Shown: positions 1 to 4,920, counted from the first letter of the stretch. The stretch: DNA of 6,012 nt from Oscillospiraceae bacterium (GCA_031282535.1 JAITDM010000214.1:1-6012); one strand, 5' to 3'. Translations and numbers: made by a program. The notes: generated from the letters alone by a model not told the origin.

Positions 1-105
1 ATCGATAAGAACCACACGGAACTGCTCTATCAAATGGGCTGTGACGGAAATACCCCGGTCTGCGTCGTGGACGAACCGGACCTCATGAAAGGACCACGGC
101 TATGA
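1..105 (+). CDS. C-terminal end of an unidentified protein (partial gene)
   Basis: Frame 1 is open from the left edge to a TGA at 103-105 and encodes 34 residues ending in ...VCVVDEPDLMKGPRL. The stop overlaps the darA start codon in an ATGA junction, which argues that this is the real end of the upstream operon gene and not a chance frame. In Bacillus and many Clostridia the gene just before darA (yaaQ) is thymidylate kinase or a PLP-dependent decarboxylase. The visible tail matches neither well enough for me to name it, so the function is left open. No domain or catalytic motif can be recognised in so short a tail. Confidence 0.6.
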   Translation: MDKNHTELLYQMGCDGNTPVCVVDEPDLMKGPRL

Positions 106-425
106 AACTGATCTTGGCGATCATCAACCACGACGACGCCCACATCGTCATCCAGCACCTGACCCAGGCGGGCTTCTCCGTGACAAAACTGGCCACCACC
201 GGCGGATTCCTGATGGTGGGCAACGTCACGGTCCTGGTCGGGGTGGACGACGACAAAGTGGACGGGGCGATGGAGATCATCGGGCGGCATTCGAACAGCC
301 GCCGCCAGGTGGTCCCCGCCGCGTCCGAGCTGGGCCTCGGCCTCTACGCGCCGATGCCCATCGAAGTGACGGTGGGCGGCGCCACCGCGTTTGTGCTCCA
401 TGTCGACCAATACCACAAGTTCTGA
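102..425 (+). CDS. darA: Cyclic di-AMP receptor DarA (PII-like, YaaQ/PstA family)
   Basis: The protein has 107 residues, the normal length for the family (about 109). It is a PII-like signalling protein that forms trimers in the cytoplasm and binds cyclic di-AMP; its downstream partner is not established. Two family signatures are clear: ATTGGFLMVGN at residues 31-41, and the C-terminal VGGATAFVLHVDQYHKF at 91-107, which resembles the B. subtilis DarA ending VGGATVFVLPVDQFHQF. The N-terminus MKLILAI also matches the family's first beta strand. The ATG at 102 has a good ribosome binding site (GAAAGGA, 87-93, 8 nt spacing) and overlaps the preceding stop by 4 nt. In B. subtilis yaaR lies between darA and holB; here it is absent and holB follows with an overlap. 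Identification is from remembered family sequence, not from a search. Confidence 0.93.
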   Translation: MKLILAIINHDDAHIVIQHLTQAGFSVTKLATTGGFLMVGNVTVLVGVDDDKVDGAMEIIGRHSNSRRQVVPAASELGLGLYAPMPIEVTVGGATAFVLHVDQYHKF

Positions 426-1176
426 GGGCGCGCGGCGGCACGCGCTGATTTTGTCCGGCGGCACCGAAGAGGCCCGGCGGGCCGAGGCGCTGCGCCTCGC
501 GGCGGAAGCGCTCTGCCTCGCGGAGGCGGGCGATCGGCCGTGCGGGCGCTGCACGGCCTGCCGCAAACTGTACGGCGGCGGGCATGTGGACGTCCTGTTC
601 CTGCTGACGCCGCCGGAGGACAAAAAAGGGATGCCCGTGGAGCTGGTGCGCCGGCTGCGCGGCGAGATGTATGTGCGGCCCAACGAGGGGCGCCACAAGA
701 TCGCCGTTGTGAACGCGGACATCTTGAACCCGCAGGGACAAAACGCGCTGCTGTCCGTCCTGGAGGACCCGCCGCATTATGCGATGTTCCTGCTGCTGAC
801 CCAAAACGCCGCCGTCCTGCTGCCCACCGTGCGCTCCCGCTGCGCGCTGCGCCGGCTGCCTCCGACGGAGGCCAACGCGGAGGCCGAGACAAGCCCGGAG
901 GTCGAGGCCGTGCTGGCGGCGCTGCGCGCGGACGACGAGTGGGCGATTTTGTGCGCCTGTCTCGCCCTGGAAAAGCTCGGGCGGGAGGCGCTCTCCGGCG
1001 CGCTGGACGAACTGGCCGCGGGCGTTTTCCGGGAGATCCCCGGCGCCGACGTCTTGACCGCCCGCCGATATGGGGATATAATAGTACAGATACGCCGTTT
1101 GCAGTCGGCGCTGGACTTCAACGTACACCCGGGGCATCTCTGCGGAGCACTGGCCGTGCTAGTTGTTAGTAAATAG
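400..1176 (+). CDS. holB: DNA polymerase III subunit delta prime
   Basis: This is the clamp-loader subunit that works with delta and tau/gamma to load the beta sliding clamp. From the ATG at 400 the protein has 258 residues. A four-cysteine zinc module is visible (C39, C48, C51, C54) followed by GGGHVDVLFL. Next come KIAVVNADILNPQGQNALLSVLEDPP (about 100-125, the AAA+ sensor/Walker B-like region) and the SRC motif at 146-148, which carries the clamp-loader arginine finger. The N-terminal loop (SGGTEEARRAE) is not a working Walker A, as usual for delta prime, which does not hydrolyse ATP. An in-frame TTG at 391 is possible, but ATG 400 is preferred. I see no good ribosome binding site, so translation is probably coupled to darA, which it overlaps by 26 nt. 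The protein is shorter than the usual 300-330 residues, and its last codons (LVVSK, stop) lie inside the AT-rich palindrome at 1160-1231. Confidence 0.9.
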   Translation: MSTNTTSSEGARRHALILSGGTEEARRAEALRLAAEALCLAEAGDRPCGRCTACRKLYGGGHVDVLFLLTPPEDKKGMPVELVRRLRGEMYVRPNEGRHKIAVVNADILNPQGQNALLSVLEDPPHYAMFLLLTQNAAVLLPTVRSRCALRRLPPTEANAEAETSPEVEAVLAALRADDEWAILCACLALEKLGREALSGALDELAAGVFREIPGADVLTARRYGDIIVQIRRLQSALDFNVHPGHLCGALAVLVVSK

Positions 1177-1231
1177 TTACTAGTAACTAGTAGTTATCTA
1201 CCAACAACTAATAAATATTTACTAGTAACTA
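1160..1231. repeat. AT-rich 72-nt near-perfect palindrome (MITE-like or REP-like element)
   Basis: The whole stretch is one imperfect palindrome centred between 1195 and 1196. Positions 1160-1175 pair with 1216-1231 over 16 bp (two G-T wobbles), then 1177-1179 with 1212-1214, 1181-1184 with 1207-1210 and 1190-1193 with 1198-1201, around a TTAT loop. In all 28 of 36 half-positions pair. Inside lies a perfect 16-bp palindrome TAGTTACTAGTAACTA (1174-1189). The 13-mer TTACTAGTAACTA occurs twice in direct orientation (1177-1189, 1219-1231). Base composition is strikingly AT-rich in a GC-rich locus. It contains the holB stop (1174-1176) and ends 3 nt before the ricT ribosome binding site. TA dinucleotides lie at both ends, which could be a target duplication but cannot be told apart from the palindrome itself. 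An RNA-level role (processing or attenuation between holB and ricT) is also possible. Confidence 0.8.
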
Positions 1232-1234
1232 TCC

Positions 1235-1240
1235 AGGGGG
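1235..1240 (+). promoter_or_regulatory. Ribosome binding site fixing the TTG start of ricT
   Basis: AGGGGG lies 9 nt upstream of the TTG at 1250. There is no ATG at this position, and the encoded MVKVISVRFK is the expected beginning of a PSP1/RicT protein, so this site supports the rare TTG start. Confidence 0.65.
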
Positions 1241-1249
1241 TTTTGTATC

Positions 1250-2113
1250 TTGGTTAAAGTGATATCGGTCCGATTCAAACGGGTGGGCAAGGCCTATTAT
1301 TTCGACCCGGGCGCGCTGGAGGTCCCCAAGGGCGCCGCCGTGGTCGTCGAGACCTCCTACGGGCAGGAGATGGGCACCTGCATTTTGAGCACCCACGAAG
1401 TGGACGAGGAGAAGATCGTCCCGCCGCTACGCCGGGTGCTGCGGCTGGCCACGCCGGCGGACTGCGGCACGGTCCGGAAAAACGCCGAAAAAGAAAAACG
1501 GGCGCTGGAGATCTGCGTGAAAAAGGTGGCCGCCCACAAGCTGGAGATGAAATGCATCGACGTGGAGTACGCCTTCGACGGCAGCAAGATCATCTTCTAT
1601 TTTACGGCCGACGGCCGCGTCGATTTCCGCGAACTGGTCAAGGATCTGGCCGGGGTGTTCCGCATGCGCATCGAGCTGCGTCAGGTCGGCGTGCGCGACG
1701 AGGCCAAGATGCTGGGGGGCCTCGGCATCTGCGGCAAGCCTTTCTGCTGCGCCACCTTTTTGGAGGAGTTCCAGCCCGTGTCGATCAAGATGGCCAAGGA
1801 ACAAAATCTGTCGCTCAACCCGACCAAGATCTCCGGCACCTGCGGCCGGCTGATGTGTTGCCTGAAATATGAGCAGGAGGCCTACGAGGAACTGCTGCGC
1901 ACGACGCCTCGGGCGGACTCCGTGGTCAAAACGCCGGATGGCGTCGGCCTGGTGACAGACGTGAATCTCCTGCGCGGCAAACTCAAGGTGCGGCTGGACA
2001 ACGCGCCCGAGACGCTGCGGGTGTTTGACAAACGGGAGGTCACCGTGCTGAAAGGCCCCCAAAAGGGCAAGAAAAAGGGCGCCGCTGCCCCCGCCGCCGA
2101 GGTGGAGGCATGA
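1250..2113 (+). CDS. ricT: RicT (YaaT), PSP1-domain regulatory iron-sulfur protein
   Basis: The protein has 287 residues; B. subtilis RicT has about 275. In B. subtilis, RicA, RicF and RicT form the Ric (Y) complex, which carries [4Fe-4S] clusters and assists RNase Y in mRNA maturation, with effects on sporulation, biofilm and competence. The PSP1 core and its diagnostic cysteine-rich segment are clear: MLGGLGICGKPFCCATFLEEF (154-174) and SGTCGRLMCCLKYE (195-208), giving C161, C166, C167, C198, C203 and C204. These are the conserved cluster-binding candidates. The C-terminus (about 269-287) is a Lys/Ala-rich low-complexity tail. The start is TTG with AGGGGG upstream. The stop overlaps the tatD ATG (ATGA, 2110-2113), so translation is probably coupled. 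In B. subtilis yabA and other genes lie between yaaT and tatD; here they are directly joined. ricA and ricF are not in this window. Confidence 0.93.
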   Translation: MVKVISVRFKRVGKAYYFDPGALEVPKGAAVVVETSYGQEMGTCILSTHEVDEEKIVPPLRRVLRLATPADCGTVRKNAEKEKRALEICVKKVAAHKLEMKCIDVEYAFDGSKIIFYFTADGRVDFRELVKDLAGVFRMRIELRQVGVRDEAKMLGGLGICGKPFCCATFLEEFQPVSIKMAKEQNLSLNPTKISGTCGRLMCCLKYEQEAYEELLRTTPRADSVVKTPDGVGLVTDVNLLRGKLKVRLDNAPETLRVFDKREVTVLKGPQKGKKKGAAAPAAEVEA

Positions 2114-2877
2114 CGCTCTTCGACACGCACGCGCACTACACGGACGAGCAGTTTGACGAGGACCGCGACGCGGTGCTCGCCGCGCTGCCCGCGGCGGATG
2201 TGGCGCGGGTGGTGGTGCCGGGCGTCAACATCGCCTCCTCCCGCCGGGGCGCGGCGCTGGCGGAGGCGTATCCTTATGTCTGGGCGGCGGCGGGCGTCCA
2301 CCCCCACGACGCGGCGGAGGCGCCGCCGGACATGGAGGCGGCGCTGGCCGAACTGGCCGGCCGCCGCAAGGTGGCGGCCATCGGGGAGATCGGCCTCGAC
2401 TACCACTACGACTTCTCGCCGCGGGACGTGCAGCGGGCGGTGTTTCGCCGGCAGATGGAGGTGGCGCGCGCCCTCTCCCTCCCCGTGATCATCCACGACC
2501 GCGAGGCCCACGCCGACGTGCTGGAGATCGTGCGGGCGTTTCCCGACGTGCGCGGCGTGTTTCACTGCTACTCCGGCAGTCTGGAGAGCGCCAAGGTCCT
2601 CACGTCGCTGGGCTGGCACCTGTCCTTCACCGGCGTCGTCACCTACAAAAACGCCCGCCGGCTGCTGGAGGTGGCCGCCTGGCTGCCCGGGGACCGGCTG
2701 CTGATCGAGACCGACGCGCCCTACCTCACCCCGGAGCCCCACCGCGGCCGCCGCAACGACTCCCGCCACATCCGCCTGGTCGCCGAGGCGCTCTCTCGCG
2801 CGCGCGGCGCTTCTCCGGAGGAGATCGCGGCCCTCACGTGGGAGAACGGGCACCGTTTATTTTCCAAAATTTGTTAA
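2110..2877 (+). CDS. tatD: TatD family metal-dependent hydrolase / DNase
   Basis: The protein has 255 residues, the usual TatD length. TatD proteins are TIM-barrel metal-dependent nucleases of the amidohydrolase superfamily; 3'-5' exonuclease activity on DNA (and RNA for E. coli TatD) is known for family members. The metal ligands can be followed in order: DTHAH (H7, H9), GEIGLDYHYD (E93), IIHDREAH (H129), FHCYSG (H152) and ETDAPYLTP (D202). GVHPH at 62-66 and the C-terminal NGHRLF are also typical. No signal peptide is seen, so it should be cytoplasmic. Its start overlaps the ricT stop by 4 nt; GAGGTGG at 2099-2105 can serve as ribosome binding site. The radical SAM gene follows after only 15 nt, the known TatD/radical SAM pairing. 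The true substrate in this lineage is unknown. Confidence 0.93.
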   Translation: MTLFDTHAHYTDEQFDEDRDAVLAALPAADVARVVVPGVNIASSRRGAALAEAYPYVWAAAGVHPHDAAEAPPDMEAALAELAGRRKVAAIGEIGLDYHYDFSPRDVQRAVFRRQMEVARALSLPVIIHDREAHADVLEIVRAFPDVRGVFHCYSGSLESAKVLTSLGWHLSFTGVVTYKNARRLLEVAAWLPGDRLLIETDAPYLTPEPHRGRRNDSRHIRLVAEALSRARGASPEEIAALTWENGHRLFSKIC

Positions 2878-2892
2878 TTTGAGGTTTTCATC

Positions 2893-3516
2893 ATGACGAT
2901 CACCTACCGGGTCGGCGCCGGTCTCTATGTGAACCTGACAAACCGCTGCGGCAACCGCTGCGACTTCTGCGTGCGGACGTTTTCCGACGCCGTGGGGGAC
3001 GCCCCCACGCTCTGGCTGCCGCGGGAACCGACGCGCGCGGAGGTGTGGGAGAGCATCGCGTCGCACGACATGAACGCCTGCCGGGAACTGGTGTTCTGCG
3101 GATACGGCGAACCCACCGAGCGGCTGGACGATCTGCTGTGGGTGTGCGCCCGGATGCGCGAAACCTACCCCGGCGTCCCCACCCGGATCAACACAAACGG
3201 GCAGGCCAACCTGATCCACGGCGCCGACGTGACGCCGCGGCTGCGCGGTCTTGTGGACACGGTCTCGGTGTCGCTCAACTACCCCGACGCGGCGCGCTAC
3301 GAGGCGCACTGCCGCCCCGTGTACGGGGGCGCTTTTGAGGCGCTCCTCACCTTCGCCCGTCTGGCGGCGGCCCAGGTGCCCGCGGTGGTCATGACGGTGG
3401 TCGACCTGCTGCCCGCCGCCGACATCGAGCGCTGCCGCGCGCTGGCCGCCTCCTGCGGCGCCGGGTTCCGGGTGCGCAGCGCGATGCTGCCGGAGGGCGG
3501 GGGCGCGGCGGGATGA
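2893..3516 (+). CDS. TatD-linked radical SAM protein
   Basis: The protein has 207 residues. The radical SAM cluster motif CxxxCxxC is at C19, C23 and C26 (NLTNRCGNRCDFCVR), early in the chain after a short YRVGAGLYVNLT strand. CGYGEPTERL follows (69-78), the GGE-like SAM-contact motif in its GYGEP form, and then RINTNGQANL (98-107). This pattern, the small size and the position directly after tatD match the family named 'TatD-associated radical SAM protein' (TIGR04038 in my memory). Its reaction and substrate are unknown. There is no C-terminal SPASM or TRAM domain; the protein is essentially a bare, partial TIM barrel. The ribosome binding site is GAGG at 2881-2884, 8 nt before the ATG. The stop overlaps the ATG of the next gene (3513-3516), so its product is probably made together with the nucleotidyltransferase. 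Confidence 0.9.
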   Translation: MTITYRVGAGLYVNLTNRCGNRCDFCVRTFSDAVGDAPTLWLPREPTRAEVWESIASHDMNACRELVFCGYGEPTERLDDLLWVCARMRETYPGVPTRINTNGQANLIHGADVTPRLRGLVDTVSVSLNYPDAARYEAHCRPVYGGAFEALLTFARLAAAQVPAVVMTVVDLLPAADIERCRALAASCGAGFRVRSAMLPEGGGAAG

Positions 3517-4265
3517 AGGCGATTGTGCTGGCGGCCGGCAAGGGCACGCGGATGGACGCCGGGGCGGACGGCCCGCCCAAGGTGCTGCACACGGCCTGCG
3601 GCCGCCCGATGATCTCGTATGTCCTGCGCGCGCTGGACTTCATCGCGCCGGCGGACACGGTGCTGGTGGTGGGGTACAAACAGGAGGCCGTCCGGGCGGC
3701 GCTGGGGCCGGCGTATGTCTACGCCGAGCAGGCGCGCCAGCTCGGCACCGGCCACGCCGTGCTGTGCGCCGAACCGGCGCTGGCCGGCTGCGCGGGGCCG
3801 GTGCTCATCTGTTACGGGGACATGCCGCTCATCCGGCGGGAGACCTTTCAGGCGCTCCTCGACATCCACCGGCGGGAACAAAACGCCTGCACGCTGCTCT
3901 CCGGCGTCTCCCGGCATCCGCTCCCCTACGGCCGCGTCGTGCGGGATGCGGCCGGCGCCTTCGCCGGCATTGTGGAGGACGCCGACTGCACGCCGGCCCA
4001 GAGGCAGATCCCCGAATTGAACGCCGGCGTCTATGTGATGGAGGCCGCGCTCCTCTTCCCGGCCCTGCGCCGGGTCGGCGGCGCCAACGCCCAGGGCGAG
4101 TACTATCTCACCGACGTGCCGGCGCTCCTCCGGGCGGACGGCGGCCGCGTCGGCATCTGCCGCAGCGGACACGAGGGGGAGATTTTGGGCGTCAACACCG
4201 CCGCGCAACTCGCCGATGTGGAGGCGCGGCTCCGGGCGGTCGGCGCGGACGCGGATTTTCTTTGA
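3513..4265 (+). CDS. Single-domain GlmU-type sugar-nucleotidyltransferase (no acetyltransferase domain)
   Basis: The 250 residues correspond to the N-terminal pyrophosphorylase half of GlmU, which makes UDP-GlcNAc from UTP and GlcNAc-1-phosphate. Motifs in order are: LAAGKGTRM (6-14, nucleotide loop), PPKVLH with K23, QLGTGHAV (76-83), YGDMPL with D103 as metal ligand, PYGRVVRD (138-145), IVEDAD (153-158), ELNAGVY with N170, GEYYLTDV (195-202) and ILGVNT with N228. All key residues of the uridylyltransferase site are therefore present. The left-handed beta-helix acetyltransferase domain that normally follows (full GlmU about 456 residues) is missing: a stop comes at 4263-4265 and the rpsO promoter and leader start at once. 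It may be a genuine stand-alone UDP-sugar pyrophosphorylase, with acetylation done elsewhere, or a GlmU paralogue with another sugar substrate. The 4-nt overlap with the radical SAM gene implies coupling. Confidence 0.85.
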   Translation: MKAIVLAAGKGTRMDAGADGPPKVLHTACGRPMISYVLRALDFIAPADTVLVVGYKQEAVRAALGPAYVYAEQARQLGTGHAVLCAEPALAGCAGPVLICYGDMPLIRRETFQALLDIHRREQNACTLLSGVSRHPLPYGRVVRDAAGAFAGIVEDADCTPAQRQIPELNAGVYVMEAALLFPALRRVGGANAQGEYYLTDVPALLRADGGRVGICRSGHEGEILGVNTAAQLADVEARLRAVGADADFL

Positions 4266-4290
4266 CATTTCGAGACGAATGTGTTACGAT
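4262..4290 (+). promoter_or_regulatory. Vegetative sigma-A promoter of rpsO (-pnp)
   Basis: A perfect -35 box TTGACA (4262-4267) is separated by exactly 17 nt from TACGAT (4285-4290), which carries an extended -10 TG at 4282-4283. The -35 box overlaps the stop codon of the preceding gene. Transcription should begin near 4297, giving a leader of about 120 nt before rpsO. The position, immediately upstream of a highly expressed ribosomal gene, supports the call. Confidence 0.85.
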
Positions 4291-4296
4291 GGATTC

Positions 4297-4415
4297 GTTT
4301 TACGGGACCCTTTGCGCAGTCTTGGGGCATCGGCCCGCCAGTCGGGGATTTCACCCGCCCATCACCGCGCTCTGGGAATCTTTGCCCACATTTGGGAAGA
4401 AAGGTGAATCACGCT
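4297..4415 (+). promoter_or_regulatory. Structured 5' leader of rpsO, candidate S15 autoregulatory element
   Basis: The leader contains two sets of competing stems. CGGG at 4343-4346 can pair upstream with CCCG 4334-4337 or downstream with CCCG 4354-4357. CCCA at 4385-4388 can pair upstream with TGGG 4373-4376 or downstream with TGGG 4393-4396, the latter stem ending 2 nt before the ribosome binding site. S15 is known to repress its own translation through leader structures in several bacterial groups, including Bacillaceae, and the structures differ between groups. That this leader does so is inference; the stems are short (4 bp) and I have not computed folding energies. Confidence 0.4.
4399..4405 (+). 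promoter_or_regulatory. Ribosome binding site that fixes the rpsO start
   Basis: AAAGGTG lies 10 nt upstream of ATG 4416. The reading frame is open further upstream to 4281, but only the ATG at 4416 (or less likely the GTG at 4404, inside this site) is consistent with it and with the 88-89 residue length of S15. Confidence 0.75.
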
Positions 4416-4682
4416 ATGCTGCTCAAGGAAAAAAAGACGGAAGTCATCCAGGAAAACCGCATCCACGAGACCGACACCGGTTCTCCGGAGGTGCAGGTGG
4501 CCATCCTCACCGAGCGCATCAACCAGCTCACGGGGCATCTCAAGGAGCACAAGAAGGACAACCACTCCCGGCGGGGTCTGCTCAAGATGGTCGGCCAGCG
4601 CCGCAGTCTGCTCGACTACCTGCAAAAGAAGGACGTCGAGCGCTACCGCGCGCTGATCGCCCGGCTGGGCATCCGCAAGTAA
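4416..4682 (+). CDS. rpsO: 30S ribosomal protein S15
   Basis: The protein has 88 residues, against 88-89 for the family. S15 is a primary 16S rRNA binding protein of the 30S platform; it binds the h20/h21/h22 junction and helps form a bridge to the 50S subunit. The sequence is unmistakable: ETDTGSPEVQVAILTERINQLTGHLKEHKKDNHSRRGLL, then GQRRSLLDYLQKKDVERYRALIARLGIRK to the end. H41, D48 and S51 correspond to the rRNA-contacting residues of E. coli S15. ATG 4416 is chosen because of the ribosome binding site at 4399-4405; the in-frame extension back to 4281 gives non-S15 residues and runs through the -10 region and leader. It is transcribed from its own promoter and followed by pnp, the widely conserved rpsO-pnp order. 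Confidence 0.97.
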   Translation: MLLKEKKTEVIQENRIHETDTGSPEVQVAILTERINQLTGHLKEHKKDNHSRRGLLKMVGQRRSLLDYLQKKDVERYRALIARLGIRK

Positions 4683-4687
4683 GGGCG

Positions 4688-4719
4688 CGCGCGTACGCGC
4701 AAGGGTGCGCGTGCGCGCG
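4688..4719 (+). other. 13-bp GC hairpin just after the rpsO stop
   Basis: Positions 4688-4700 pair with 4707-4719 over 13 bp with one G-T wobble, around a 6-nt loop (AAGGGT). It starts 5 nt after the rpsO stop. No T-run follows, so it is not a standard intrinsic terminator. An mRNA 3'-end protecting or processing structure between rpsO and pnp is more likely. Both arms are alternating purine-pyrimidine runs (4685-4700 and 4705-4719). Confidence 0.65.
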
Positions 4720-4730
4720 GCTGACTCTGA

Positions 4731-4775
4731 AAAAGGGGGCGGGAGAGGGGCTTTGGTCTCTTTTCCCTCCCTTTT
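4731..4775 (+). terminator. Terminator-like hairpin downstream of rpsO
   Basis: AAAAGGG (4731-4737) pairs with CCCTTTT (4769-4775). The intervening sequence continues the helix imperfectly, with several G-T wobbles and a possible AGAGG/TCTCT inner stem (4744-4748 with 4757-4761). The left arm is almost pure purine and the right arm almost pure pyrimidine. The T4 at 4772-4775 could act as a short U-tract. It may terminate part of the rpsO transcripts and so lower pnp readthrough. The T-tract is short, so the strength is uncertain. Confidence 0.5.
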
Positions 4776-4800
4776 GGTCCATCCGGTGCAAGGCGCCTCC

Positions 4801-4860
4801 GTTTAGCCTTTGAACGCGCCCCCGAGCCGCCCGGCTCGGAGGCGGATTCAATCGCTAAAC
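4801..4860. repeat. 60-nt near-perfect palindrome in the pnp leader
   Basis: The stretch folds on one axis: GTTTAGC 4801-4807 with GCTAAAC 4854-4860, TTGAA 4810-4814 with TTCAA 4847-4851, CGCC 4817-4820 with GGCG 4841-4844, and CCGAGCC 4822-4828 with GGCTCGG 4833-4839, closed by a GCCC loop. In all 23 of 28 half-positions pair. No T-run follows, so it is not an ordinary terminator. In E. coli the pnp leader forms a long hairpin cut by RNase III, after which PNPase represses its own mRNA; this structure sits in the equivalent place. An equivalent role here is inference. A small mobile repeat is the alternative. Confidence 0.7.
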
Positions 4861-4901
4861 ATCGTGTGGCGTGTTTGTCCCGGCGGGCCCTATTTTAACG
4901 G

Positions 4902-4920
4902 GTGTCCGGACACTGTCCGG
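4902..4920. promoter_or_regulatory. Overlapping dyads upstream of pnp (operator or leader hairpin candidate)
   Basis: GTGTCCGGACAC (4902-4913) is a perfect 12-bp palindrome. It overlaps CCGGACACTGTCCGG (4906-4920), a 7-1-7 dyad. The half-site TGTCCGG is thus present twice directly (4903-4909, 4914-4920) and once inverted. It ends 13 nt before the pnp ribosome binding site. It could be a protein-binding operator or, in RNA, a 6-bp hairpin with a 3-nt loop. No regulator can be named. Confidence 0.45.

Noticed and set aside
391..399. TTG start for holB at 391
   Set aside because: It would add only MCS before the ATG at 400, and no ribosome binding site favours it; ATG 400 is simpler. It cannot be fully excluded.
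277..1137. Long open frame on the - strand across holB (also a similar one at 4890-5975 across pnp)
   Set aside because: These mirror the codon structure of GC-rich + strand genes, are Arg/Gln/His/Gly-rich with no recognisable domain, and the + strand genes are certain.
1164..1192. Promoter for ricT inside the AT-rich palindrome (TTGTTA at 1164-1169)
   Set aside because: The matching -10 position reads CTAGTA, too weak to call; AT-rich palindromes produce promoter-like strings by chance.
4281..4415. N-terminal extension of rpsO to 4281
   Set aside because: It would begin inside the -10 region of the promoter, add 45 residues foreign to S15, and ignore the good ribosome binding site at 4399-4405.
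4266..4415. Frameshifted remnant of the GlmU acetyltransferase domain after the nucleotidyltransferase
   Set aside because: The frames here show no hexapeptide-repeat pattern, and the stretch is occupied by the rpsO promoter and leader.
3764..4813. Open frame of 349 residues overlapping the nucleotidyltransferase, rpsO and the gap
   Set aside because: It crosses two certain genes in another frame, has Arg/Gly/Ala-rich composition and no domain, and is an out-of-frame shadow.
4868..4896. Promoter for pnp with TATTTT (4891-4896) as -10
   Set aside because: No acceptable -35 box at 16-18 nt; GGCGTG is at that place and TTGTCC (4875-4880) is only 10 nt away. A weak promoter cannot be ruled out but is not supported.
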